Source: a virus
Reading direction: 5' to 3' (one strand)
Virus record (IMG/VR): IMGVR_UViG_3300005578_000001
Span: 1 to 64,000 of that record
DNA: 64,000 nucleotides
Shown here in pieces: positions 57,600 to 64,000 of this stretch. A program made the translations under genes and the position numbers. Positions within the stretch are counted from its first letter, which is position 1, and every line of letters begins with the position of its first letter. Under the pieces are notes generated by a model. That model did not search any database. It was given only the letters and a program-made list of their open reading frames with translations, and had not been told where the DNA came from.

Positions 57600-59000
57600 A
57601 TGCCCGATCTCCTGAACGACGCCAATTCCCCAGCCTATCGTAATGCGGCGTGGACGCGCCAGCAGCCAGCCTTAACCCTCGTGCGCGATCTCGCTGGGGG
57701 CACACCTGTTATCCGCGCCAAAGGTGAGACCTATCTCCCTAAAGAAGCAGGTGAGAGTCAGACTGCTTATGACGTGCGCCTCGCTCGCTCACTCCTGTTC
57801 AACACCTTCGTCAAGGTACGGGAAGCCCTTATCGGCATGGCGCTCAAGCGCAACCCTGAGTTACAGGATGACGTACCTGCCCAAATCAAATCCGACATCG
57901 AAGACATCGATCTCGAGGGCAACCATCTCGACGTATTCATTAAAGAATCCTTTCGCGACGTAATCAACGATGGGCACGTGATCTGGTTGATTGACATGCA
58001 GCCGCCGCTTGATCGCTCATTGACCTCGCTTTCATCCACGCCGACCGCGGAAGATGATCAAATCGCGGGCCGTCGCCCTTACTGGGTGAAGTATCGGAAA
58101 GACCAGGCCATCAACTGGAAATCAGATCGCATTAACGGTGAGAAGGTACTTACTAAACTCACCCTTGAAGAATGCGCTACTAAGACCGACGGCGAGTATG
58201 GCGAACAGGAAGTGAAGCGTTATCGTGTACTGACGCTGCCAAAGCTCGCGGAGAAGACTGCCACGAGACCAGCTGTGTATGGCCCGATGGTCTGGGAATT
58301 GTTTGAGAAGCGCACAACCAGCGGGCAGGATAGTTACGATCTGATTGATGGCAACGTTACCGATCTCGATCGTATTCCTATCGTGGTCATCTACGCGCGT
58401 AAGAAAGGGTTACTGGAATCCGATCCACCTTTACTTGATCTCGCTTACCTGAATATTGGTCACTGGCAGCAATGGAGTGATTTGAATTGTCAACTCCGCA
58501 TGTTGGTCCCCATCCTGCACATCAAAGGCGAGATTCTAAACGTTCCTGAGGCGCGGGAAGGTTCACCCAAACCACAATTGAAGATCGGGCCGGGCGTGGC
58601 GGTGCAGACTGATAAGGACGGAGCAGTAGCGTATGTCTCTGCCGACGCTGAAGCTACACAAGGCATGAGCGACAATCTGTCCAGTCTTGAACAGCGCATG
58701 TCAGCAGTCGGGTTATCGATTATCGCTCCTAAGCCTACTCAGCCCGCACAAGCGCCAACCGCTACTGAAAAGGTAATGGACCAGAATGAGCGCGAGTCGG
58801 AACTGGCTTCATGGTTACGAGCATTAAAAGACGGTATTGAGGCTGCATTTCAGGTTCATGCTGAGTATCTGGGCTTGCCGGACGGAGGCTCGATCATTCT
58901 CGGATTCGATGAAGTAGATCCTGAAGCAGTGCAGGCGGTTGAGGCTCCGAAAGGTGGGGTTCAACCGCAACAGGTTCCTGCCCCCACGATGGTACAGTGA
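57600..59000 (+). CDS. Portal protein (DUF4055)
   Basis: 466 aa. MPDLLNDANSPAYRNAAWTRQ ... LPKEAGESQTAYDVRLARSLLFN ... DGHVIWLIDM ... LNIGHWQQWSDLNCQLRMLVPILHIKG matches DUF4055 portal proteins. Forms the head vertex channel for DNA. Located after terminase, as usual. Confidence 0.85.
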   Translation: MPDLLNDANSPAYRNAAWTRQQPALTLVRDLAGGTPVIRAKGETYLPKEAGESQTAYDVRLARSLLFNTFVKVREALIGMALKRNPELQDDVPAQIKSDIEDIDLEGNHLDVFIKESFRDVINDGHVIWLIDMQPPLDRSLTSLSSTPTAEDDQIAGRRPYWVKYRKDQAINWKSDRINGEKVLTKLTLEECATKTDGEYGEQEVKRYRVLTLPKLAEKTATRPAVYGPMVWELFEKRTTSGQDSYDLIDGNVTDLDRIPIVVIYARKKGLLESDPPLLDLAYLNIGHWQQWSDLNCQLRMLVPILHIKGEILNVPEAREGSPKPQLKIGPGVAVQTDKDGAVAYVSADAEATQGMSDNLSSLEQRMSAVGLSIIAPKPTQPAQAPTATEKVMDQNERESELASWLRALKDGIEAAFQVHAEYLGLPDGGSIILGFDEVDPEAVQAVEAPKGGVQPQQVPAPTMVQ

Positions 59001-59443
59001 AGAAAGACAAACCTATATCCTTTCGTCTCTACCCTGAGGGCTCGTTTCTTTATTGCCAAGTAAACATCTGGCCTAACAAGAAAGCAATGCACGCTCATAC
59101 CCGGTTGCCTAATCACAACTACGAAGCCTGCTGTGGGGGCCGCGAGGAGTATGTGGTTAGAAAGAAGAAAAGGACGCGCAAGACAGGCTTGTTCGCGGAG
59201 GCAAATTTCAACAGGCACCGGGTAGGCGTGGAAATCATGTCGCACGAGTTAACCCATGCAGCCTTTGCGTTCGCTGAGCGACGTAAGCTTGATTTGAATG
59301 AGGCTATTGACAAGACTTATATTGAGAACGGCGCGTTAGTCGCAATGCAGCGCGATGGCCCTGAGGAACGATTCTGTTATGCGCTGGGCCAGATGTGCCG
59401 CCAGTTCACTATTAAGTGTTACGAGTTGGGTATTTATCCTTGA
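58997..59443 (+). CDS. HExxH protein, possible metallopeptidase
   Basis: 148 aa, GTG overlapping the portal stop (GTGA). VEIMSHELTHAAFAFAERR has the HExxH zinc motif. Small phage proteins of this type sit near head genes. Catalysis is not proven. Confidence 0.65.
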   Translation: MKKDKPISFRLYPEGSFLYCQVNIWPNKKAMHAHTRLPNHNYEACCGGREEYVVRKKKRTRKTGLFAEANFNRHRVGVEIMSHELTHAAFAFAERRKLDLNEAIDKTYIENGALVAMQRDGPEERFCYALGQMCRQFTIKCYELGIYP

Positions 59444-59646
59444 GTGTTACCGCGTGCTCGGTTGAATTGCCCAGCCGCTTCATCAACTATCCGATCCATC
59501 AATCCCAGCACTTGTTGGGCTATCTGTCCAGCCAACACGTCCCATTCCTCACCTGAGAGTGACTGGAATGCGCTAGAATGTTTAATGTAATCATAGGCGA
59601 GTTTATTCGCGGCTTCGATTAGTTCCTGTTTAGCTTCAAGGTTCAC
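59434..59646 (-). CDS. Hypothetical helical protein
   Basis: 70 aa. All-helical. ATGA-type overlap with the next leftward gene; tail overlaps the rightward gene by 10 nt. Confidence 0.6.
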   Translation of the reverse strand: MNLEAKQELIEAANKLAYDYIKHSSAFQSLSGEEWDVLAGQIAQQVLGLMDRIVDEAAGQFNRARGNTQG

Positions 59647-59879
59647 TGGTTAGTTCTTCTAATAGCCGAGGCAATCCGCAGCGCTGTAGCTTTCGCGTCG
59701 CCAAGTGTGCCGTTGCGCCAGTCAATCATGGAGTCCCGCTCAGCGATTAAGGCGGCGCGCTCATCACGGGCTTTAATGAGTAGCTCAATCGCGTCAAGTG
59801 GACTCGCGTAGATGTGCCACTCGTCCAAGAAGAGTTTCGCTATTTCTCTGGGGGATTTTTCTGTAGTTGTGGTTAGCAT
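59643..59879 (-). CDS. Hypothetical protein
   Basis: 78 aa. SPREIAKLFLDEWHIYAS then a helix. No family was recognised. TAATAA lies 7 nt before ATG, but no -35 box was found. Confidence 0.6.
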   Translation of the reverse strand: MLTTTTEKSPREIAKLFLDEWHIYASPLDAIELLIKARDERAALIAERDSMIDWRNGTLGDAKATALRIASAIRRTNQ

Positions 59880-59949
59880 GGCAGAGTTATTAGTCGAGAG
59901 TCGCTGTTCCTGAGATGCTTAGCCGAGGTGTTGTCTAAACTCCACGAGT

Positions 59950-60276
59950 TTATGGGTTGTGCTGATTATACGGCCACCAGCGGATAACACTTGCGTAACC
60001 CTCATTGGTCCGCGTACTACCGTCACTATTCAGGTATGTCGGCGGCTCATCGGTGCAGAATGGTGAGTAGAGATAGTTGGTTACGTTACCGCGACGCGAA
60101 GTATAGCGGTGCGAAATACGCAACTTAACTTTTCCGTCTGGGTACTCGGCCCAAACAAGCCGAACTAATCGTAGGCGTTCAAGTAGGCGTTTTAGGCGCG
60201 TTATGAAGTCGTTCCCAATTCGCATAAGTTTCTTCTCAACAGATTCCGGCAGTGTGTCATAACGATCGAGTTCCAT
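59950..60276 (-). CDS. Hypothetical basic protein
   Basis: 108 aa, AAGGGAG before ATG. Basic helix (ITRLKRLLERLRLVRLVW) then Tyr/Trp-rich end. No family was recognised. Confidence 0.6.
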   Translation of the reverse strand: MELDRYDTLPESVEKKLMRIGNDFITRLKRLLERLRLVRLVWAEYPDGKVKLRISHRYTSRRGNVTNYLYSPFCTDEPPTYLNSDGSTRTNEGYASVIRWWPYNQHNP

Positions 60277-60297
60277 TTCTCGCTCCCTTCAAGGTTT

Positions 60298-60456
60298 TTA
60301 GTGTCCATTAGTAGGTCGCCCCACCTTCAACTCCCCGCGCTTCACGTCCCAATAAGGCGAATGACACTTAGCACACGTCTTTGGTCTCTCCGGTGATCTA
60401 GGCCACCATGATTTATTACAGCGGAGACAGTGGAGTTGCTTGAGTGTTGCGGTCAT
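60298..60456 (-). CDS. Zinc-ribbon protein
   Basis: 52 aa. HCLRCNKSWWPRSPERPKTCAKCHSPYWD, close to the ribbon at 49871. It precedes the small gene at 59950 in the leftward unit. Confidence 0.65.
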   Translation of the reverse strand: MTATLKQLHCLRCNKSWWPRSPERPKTCAKCHSPYWDVKRGELKVGRPTNGH

Positions 60457-60723
60457 CTATTCGGCCCTGCCCGTGCAATCATAGAGTAGCGCAAGACCAC
60501 CGATGCGCAACGGCTTGGCGGCCTTTTGGTTAGGCCGTGAATTAACCATCATAACCATTGAACAGTCTAAACAGAACGCTTCCGCGAAAGCTTTAACGCG
60601 ATCGCCGTAAGAGGTAGCAAAACCGCTCATCCTGTGACCCTTAGTCACCGCTTGTTTAAGCGCATCTTTTTCTAGTTTGCGGCGTTCGTCTGCCGCTGTA
60701 CGTGATTTTTTGGTTGTTACCAT
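60457..60723 (-). CDS. Hypothetical protein
   Basis: 88 aa, AAAGGAG before ATG. Basic helix start, CLDCSMVMMVNSRP, helix end. No family was recognised. Confidence 0.6.
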   Translation of the reverse strand: MVTTKKSRTAADERRKLEKDALKQAVTKGHRMSGFATSYGDRVKAFAEAFCLDCSMVMMVNSRPNQKAAKPLRIGGLALLYDCTGRAE

Positions 60724-60740
60724 CGGCTTCTCCTTTGCTA

Positions 60741-61079
60741 TTAGCCCCTCGCCAATTGATACGCATCTTCAGCCGCTCGCACGAGTCCTGTTAACGCCTT
60801 CACTGAGTAGCCTCTATTCACCGCCAACTCAATCAGTCTTTGATGTCGCGCCATTACTTCGTCCACGTCGAACGCCTGAAACTTGGAAGTGCCGCGTTTC
60901 GACTCCACTTTCGGCATCCGCTTCTGCAATAGCGCCATCAGGCGCGTTCTAACCTTCGGCATCGGTCTTTGCGAAACTTCTGCCCCGCATTGGGTACATT
61001 GACCCATCTCGTGGTCGGCAGCGGTAATTCCACCCTTGCATTGTCGGCATATCTCTTGGCGCTTCGCGTTTATCATCAT
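60741..61079 (-). CDS. Zinc-ribbon protein
   Basis: 112 aa, AAGGAGG before ATG. ICRQCKGGITAADHEMGQCTQCG zinc ribbon (as in the broken gene at 47533), then a helical domain. Confidence 0.65.
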   Translation of the reverse strand: MMINAKRQEICRQCKGGITAADHEMGQCTQCGAEVSQRPMPKVRTRLMALLQKRMPKVESKRGTSKFQAFDVDEVMARHQRLIELAVNRGYSVKALTGLVRAAEDAYQLARG

Positions 61080-61081
61080 GG

Positions 61082-61312
61082 TCAGGCGGCCTCCTTGTTA
61101 GTTTCTCTTCGGGGCCATTTCGCGGCAAATTCACTCGTGGTCAACACGGCCAAGTCGTCGCCGGGTTCTCCGTCAAAGCACGCACGGCATAGCGCTAATT
61201 CAGACTCGCCTTTGCCCGTTTCGCGGGTAAGGAACGTGCACGCCCTGCACATGTAGCAGCCTGAGCCCCGTCCGAATCTTGATCTGCGTCTCGCTTTGTT
61301 TGTCTTTGTCAT
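61082..61312 (-). CDS. Zinc-binding protein, leaderless start
   Basis: 76 aa. CYMCRACTF ... LALCRACFDGEPGDDL. ATG 9 nt after the -10 box, no ribosome site. Confidence 0.65.
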   Translation of the reverse strand: MTKTNKARRRSRFGRGSGCYMCRACTFLTRETGKGESELALCRACFDGEPGDDLAVLTTSEFAAKWPRRETNKEAA

Positions 61313-61321
61313 GGTGAAGAC

Positions 61322-61350
61322 AGAATACTCTAATTCTATCCACGTGTCAA
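61322..61350 (-). promoter_or_regulatory. Leaderless leftward promoter
   Basis: TTGACA (61345-61350), 17 bp, TATTCT (61322-61327), 9 nt, ATG. Confidence 0.7.
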
Positions 61351-61373
61351 CATAATTCTTCTACTTTCTTCTT

Positions 61374-61604
61374 TTACTGCAACACTTTTTCGTAAGCCTT
61401 AATCAGCTTTTCATTCCATTCACGTCTTCCTCTTTCAAGATCCGAGACGTAGGCGGCGCTGAACTCCATCAACTCCGCTACGCGCTGGAGTGACAAGCCT
61501 GCCGTTTCTCTCTTTTCTCTCATAACCTGCCCACGATAGGTAGCATTTTCTCGCTGCCCGGTCCCGTTACAGCGTTCGCACGGTCTCGTCTTTGTTATAC
61601 GCAT
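61374..61604 (-). CDS. XRE regulator with zinc-ribbon start, leaderless
   Basis: 76 aa from the ATG at 61604. CERCNGTGQ start, then REKRETAGLSLQRVAELMEFSAAYVSDLERGRREWNEKLI helix-turn-helix. It faces the head-gene promoter and may act as a repressor of both directions. Confidence 0.75.
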   Translation of the reverse strand: MRITKTRPCERCNGTGQRENATYRGQVMREKRETAGLSLQRVAELMEFSAAYVSDLERGRREWNEKLIKAYEKVLQ

Positions 61605-61612
61605 TGCCACGC

Positions 61613-61691
61613 ATGGTAAGCATATAAAGCTAACATTGTCAAGGGCTTAGCGATAAAAATTGTTTGCAATTTGACCGAATAAGTGTATTCT
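61613..61691. promoter_or_regulatory. Divergent promoters with operator
   Basis: Leftward: TTGACA (61637-61642), 18 bp, TACCAT (61613-61618), 8 nt, ATG. Rightward: TTTGCA (61663-61668), 17 bp, TATTCT (61686-61691), 7 nt, ATG. AAATTG-TTTG-CAATTT (61657-61672) is a perfect palindrome over the rightward -35 box. The leftward spacer has GTAAGC and GCTAAC, like half-sites at 12.65 kb. Confidence 0.6.
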
Positions 61692-61698
61692 TTGTTCG

Positions 61699-61815
61699 AT
61701 GTTGAATCTGAGTCGCCTCAGATCATCAGTTATCTTTGACGCGAAGGCGCAAAGGTTCGGCTTCTGGCCCATGAGCCAAGCGCAAATCAGGGCCACACTC
61801 AACTATGTTAAATGA
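61699..61815 (+). CDS. Small leaderless protein or leader peptide
   Basis: 38 aa. LRSSVIFDAKAQRFGFWPMSQAQIRATLNYVK. ATG 7 nt after the -10 box; stop overlaps the next start (ATGA), so it may couple translation. Confidence 0.5.
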   Translation: MLNLSRLRSSVIFDAKAQRFGFWPMSQAQIRATLNYVK

Positions 61816-63023
61816 CTCGCAGGCTGATAATCATCGGAGGCCCGCACGTTGGTAAGACAACTCTTGCCCAGCGGTTCAAAGACGAATTTGGAATCTCCAC
61901 GACTCGCCATAGTGATGACGTTAAACATCTTGGCTGGAGTGAATCGAGCGAATTTGCCTCGAAGTGGTTCAGTGAACCGGGCGAGTGGGTAATTGAAGGT
62001 GTGCAGATGGCGCGGGCCCTCAGGAAATGGCTGAAAGCTAATCCTGAAACGCCCTTAGACGCTGATATTCTGATACTTGAAAAGCCCTTTGGCCCACTGT
62101 TGCAAGGCCAGCAGTCGATGGCTAAAGGCGTACAAACGGTTTTCAGGGAAATACAAGGGGATTTAATAAAACGCGGCGCGCGGATTCACAGGTTAAGCAA
62201 TCCGGACGACGCGATTGGCATTATAAATACTTCTCCCGAGCGTGATGCAGAGGAAAACCAGAAAGGTGTGATACCTCGAATGGGCTACAAGAAAACCTTA
62301 ACCAAGGCCGAATGGGAGGCGCTACCGGAAACGGCGCGCCAGGCGCTTACTGAACAGAAGGTCTATGTTGCGGATGGCGAGAATTGGAAGCTTGACGCCG
62401 ACGATTCCGACGATGTGACAAAACTCTCAGCTGCGATCAAAAAAGAGCGTGAGGCTCGGGCGCAGGCAGAGAAAGACCTGAAAGCGGAGCGCGACAAACT
62501 AAGTGGAGTCGATCTTGAACGATACAACCAACTCATCGCGGAGGCTGACGCCAAAGAAACCGACGAGTTGAAGTCCAAAGGCAAGATTGACGAACTTATT
62601 GAGAAACATAACAAGGAAAAGAAGGCCATCAACGACGGCTGGGAAAAGAAATACAACGACCTGACGGCAGATTTCAACACGCTGCGGGTCGATCACAGGC
62701 TTCGTAAGGCTTTCGAAGATGGCGGCGTGATCGCGGATCGCATCGATGATGCGGTTGAGCTAACCAAGAAAGTTGTAAAGCTCACGGATAAAGGCGATCT
62801 CCAGGTGCTTGATGATGATGGCTCCCCAATGGACGCGAGCCTTGACATCTACGCCAAGGAATTGCTGAAAGAGCGCAAGCCGTGGCTTTACGCGGCGAGT
62901 AACGCTGGCGGAACCGGAGCCCAAAACGGCACACATATCTCGCCTTCGGGTGTAGATCTTTCCAAGCTCTCGGCCACAGAGAAGCTGAAGTATGCTAATC
63001 GAGTGGAGGCCGGAGCTACGTAA
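61812..63023 (+). CDS. P-loop kinase fused to phage scaffold protein
   Basis: 403 aa. Residues 1-~145: P-loop NTPase with GGPHVGKTT (Walker A), DVKHLGWSESS and an ADILILEKPF strand, like small nucleotide kinases. Residues ~155-403: scaffold (PRMGYKKTLTKAEWEALPETARQAL, a long coiled coil, then KPWLYAASNAGGTGAQ). An internal ATG at ~62280 could give the scaffold alone. The fusion is odd: scaffolds normally stand alone. Confidence 0.8.
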   Translation: MTRRLIIIGGPHVGKTTLAQRFKDEFGISTTRHSDDVKHLGWSESSEFASKWFSEPGEWVIEGVQMARALRKWLKANPETPLDADILILEKPFGPLLQGQQSMAKGVQTVFREIQGDLIKRGARIHRLSNPDDAIGIINTSPERDAEENQKGVIPRMGYKKTLTKAEWEALPETARQALTEQKVYVADGENWKLDADDSDDVTKLSAAIKKEREARAQAEKDLKAERDKLSGVDLERYNQLIAEADAKETDELKSKGKIDELIEKHNKEKKAINDGWEKKYNDLTADFNTLRVDHRLRKAFEDGGVIADRIDDAVELTKKVVKLTDKGDLQVLDDDGSPMDASLDIYAKELLKERKPWLYAASNAGGTGAQNGTHISPSGVDLSKLSATEKLKYANRVEAGAT

Positions 63024-63037
63024 AGGAGTAACACTAA

Positions 63038-63964
63038 ATGGCACTCACGCTCGTGGAAGCTGCCAAGCTTAATTCGGGAGAAGTTAAGCGCAGCGCGATC
63101 ATTGAGTTATTTGCGCAAGGTTCAGACATCTTACGCACCCTTCCTTTTGACACCATCGCCGGAAACGCCCTCCAGTACAATCGTGAGGAAACCCTGCCCG
63201 GCATCGGTTTTCGTGGAGTCAACGAAGCCTACACAGAATCAACGGGCGTGATCAATCCAGTCACCGAACCGCTGGTTATCGCGGGCGGTGATCTTGACGT
63301 TGACGTATTTATTCTTGACACGATGGGGCAGGATCAACGCGCCGTGCAGGAAGCGATGAAGACCAAAGCCCTTGCCCTGCGCTGGTCACAGGCAATCATC
63401 AAAGGTGACTCGACGGTTGACCCGCGCGTGTTTGATGGCCTACAGGTCAGACTGACAGGCTCGCAGAAGATTCAGGCTGGCACTACGGCCAACGGTACGC
63501 CGCTCTCTCTTGCGAAGCTGGACGAAGCCATCGACGCGGTTGATTCACCTACGCACCTGATTATGAATAAGACCATGCGGCGTTTGCTTACTGCTGCTGC
63601 GCGCGCGACTACCGTGAGCGGGTACATTACTTACGGGCAGGATGAATTCGGGCGCTCGATAACGAAGTACAACGATCTCCCGATCCTGATTATCGAGCAG
63701 GATAATGCGGGCAATGAGATCCTACCATTCACTGAGACTGCCACTTCAGGCACCGCGACTGCAACCTCCATCTACGTCGTCTCTTTCATGGAAGGAAAAC
63801 TACAAGGTATTCAGAATAGCGTGATGAGCGTGCGTGATTTGGGCGAGTTGCAAACGCAGCCCGTCAAACGTACTCGCGTGGAGTGGTATGCTGGTATTGC
63901 CCTCTTCCACCCGCGCGCTGCTGCGCGTCTCTGGTCCATCTCAAACGGCGCCGTGACTGCGTAA
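63038..63964 (+). CDS. Major capsid protein, HK97-like
   Basis: 308 aa, AAAGGAG before ATG. No long delta domain. NALQYNREETLPGIGFRGVNEAYTES ... RALRWSQAIIKGD-type core and MNKTMRRLLTAAAR ... YNDLPILII support the HK97 capsid fold. It follows the scaffold, as usual. Confidence 0.85.
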   Translation: MALTLVEAAKLNSGEVKRSAIIELFAQGSDILRTLPFDTIAGNALQYNREETLPGIGFRGVNEAYTESTGVINPVTEPLVIAGGDLDVDVFILDTMGQDQRAVQEAMKTKALALRWSQAIIKGDSTVDPRVFDGLQVRLTGSQKIQAGTTANGTPLSLAKLDEAIDAVDSPTHLIMNKTMRRLLTAAARATTVSGYITYGQDEFGRSITKYNDLPILIIEQDNAGNEILPFTETATSGTATATSIYVVSFMEGKLQGIQNSVMSVRDLGELQTQPVKRTRVEWYAGIALFHPRAAARLWSISNGAVTA

Positions 63965-63985
63965 GACGCTACAAGGAGAATCGAT

Positions 63986-64000
63986 ATGACTTATACCGCT
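63986..64000 (+). CDS. Start of the next head gene (partial)
   Basis: ATG at 63986, 6 nt after AAGGAGA; only five codons (MTYTA) are in view. Probably the next head or head-tail joining gene. Confidence 0.5.

Overview
The window is most of the genome of a tailed dsDNA bacteriophage (siphovirus-like), tightly packed and about half G+C. It opens inside the C-terminus of a tape-measure gene and closes just after the major capsid gene. The head-tail joining genes and most of the tape measure are therefore missing. The gene order is what a circular or permuted genome of somewhat more than 64 kb would give. The host is not proven. Small XRE regulators ending in 'VLIDD' and leaderless promoters recall Acidobacteriota-type genomes, but this is only a guess.

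Layout. (1) 1-9.9 kb, rightward: tail module with tape measure end, DUF2460, DUF2163/BR0599, NlpC/P60 peptidase, a tail-tip protein with an inserted carbohydrate-binding module, a LamG-type fibre and a beta-helix spike. An antisense HNH gene interrupts it. (2) 9.9-10.5 kb: gene-free, hairpin-rich. (3) 10.5-12.6 kb, leftward: small genes from one leaderless promoter at 12.65 kb. (4) 12.9-21.1 kb, rightward: a signal-peptide beta-helix protein, a holin-like protein, small membrane and coiled-coil proteins, a PAS-domain protein and another antisense endonuclease. (5) 21,619-27,881: a 6.26-kb transposon, described below. (6) 27.9-51.9 kb, leftward: a long early region of over 60 small overlapping genes. 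It includes thymidylate synthase, a MazG-like protein, a DNA methyltransferase, a sliding clamp, NinG, RNase H, an SSB-like protein, a Cas4/RecB-type nuclease and many zinc ribbons. (7) 52-59.4 kb, rightward: small membrane proteins, terminase small and large subunits, portal, and an antisense endonuclease VII. (8) 59.4-61.6 kb, leftward: regulators and zinc ribbons. (9) 61.7-64 kb, rightward: a kinase-scaffold fusion, the capsid protein and the start of the next gene.

The strongest new signal is the transposon. It has 18-bp perfect inverted ends, a 9-bp target duplication (CAGTTTCGG) and an IS1-like DDE transposase. Its cargo is a toxin-antitoxin-chaperone operon (HigB-, HigA- and SecB-like), a proteasome-like Ntn hydrolase coupled to a SocA/Panacea-like protein, two related XRE regulators around a palindromic operator, and a tRNA-Ser-like gene. 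It landed at the extreme 3' end of a phage gene and changed only its last residues.

Two other themes recur. Several gene-free stretches (9.9-10.35, 16.44-16.62, 28.6-28.95 and 42.73-42.82 kb) carry nested or repeated hairpins and look like structured RNAs; the 28.6-28.95 kb element has three related units. Several transcription units start from a -35/N16-18/-10 promoter followed by only 6-10 nt and then ATG, with no Shine-Dalgarno, so their mRNAs should be leaderless. No DNA polymerase, helicase, primase, integrase or recognisable endolysin was found here.
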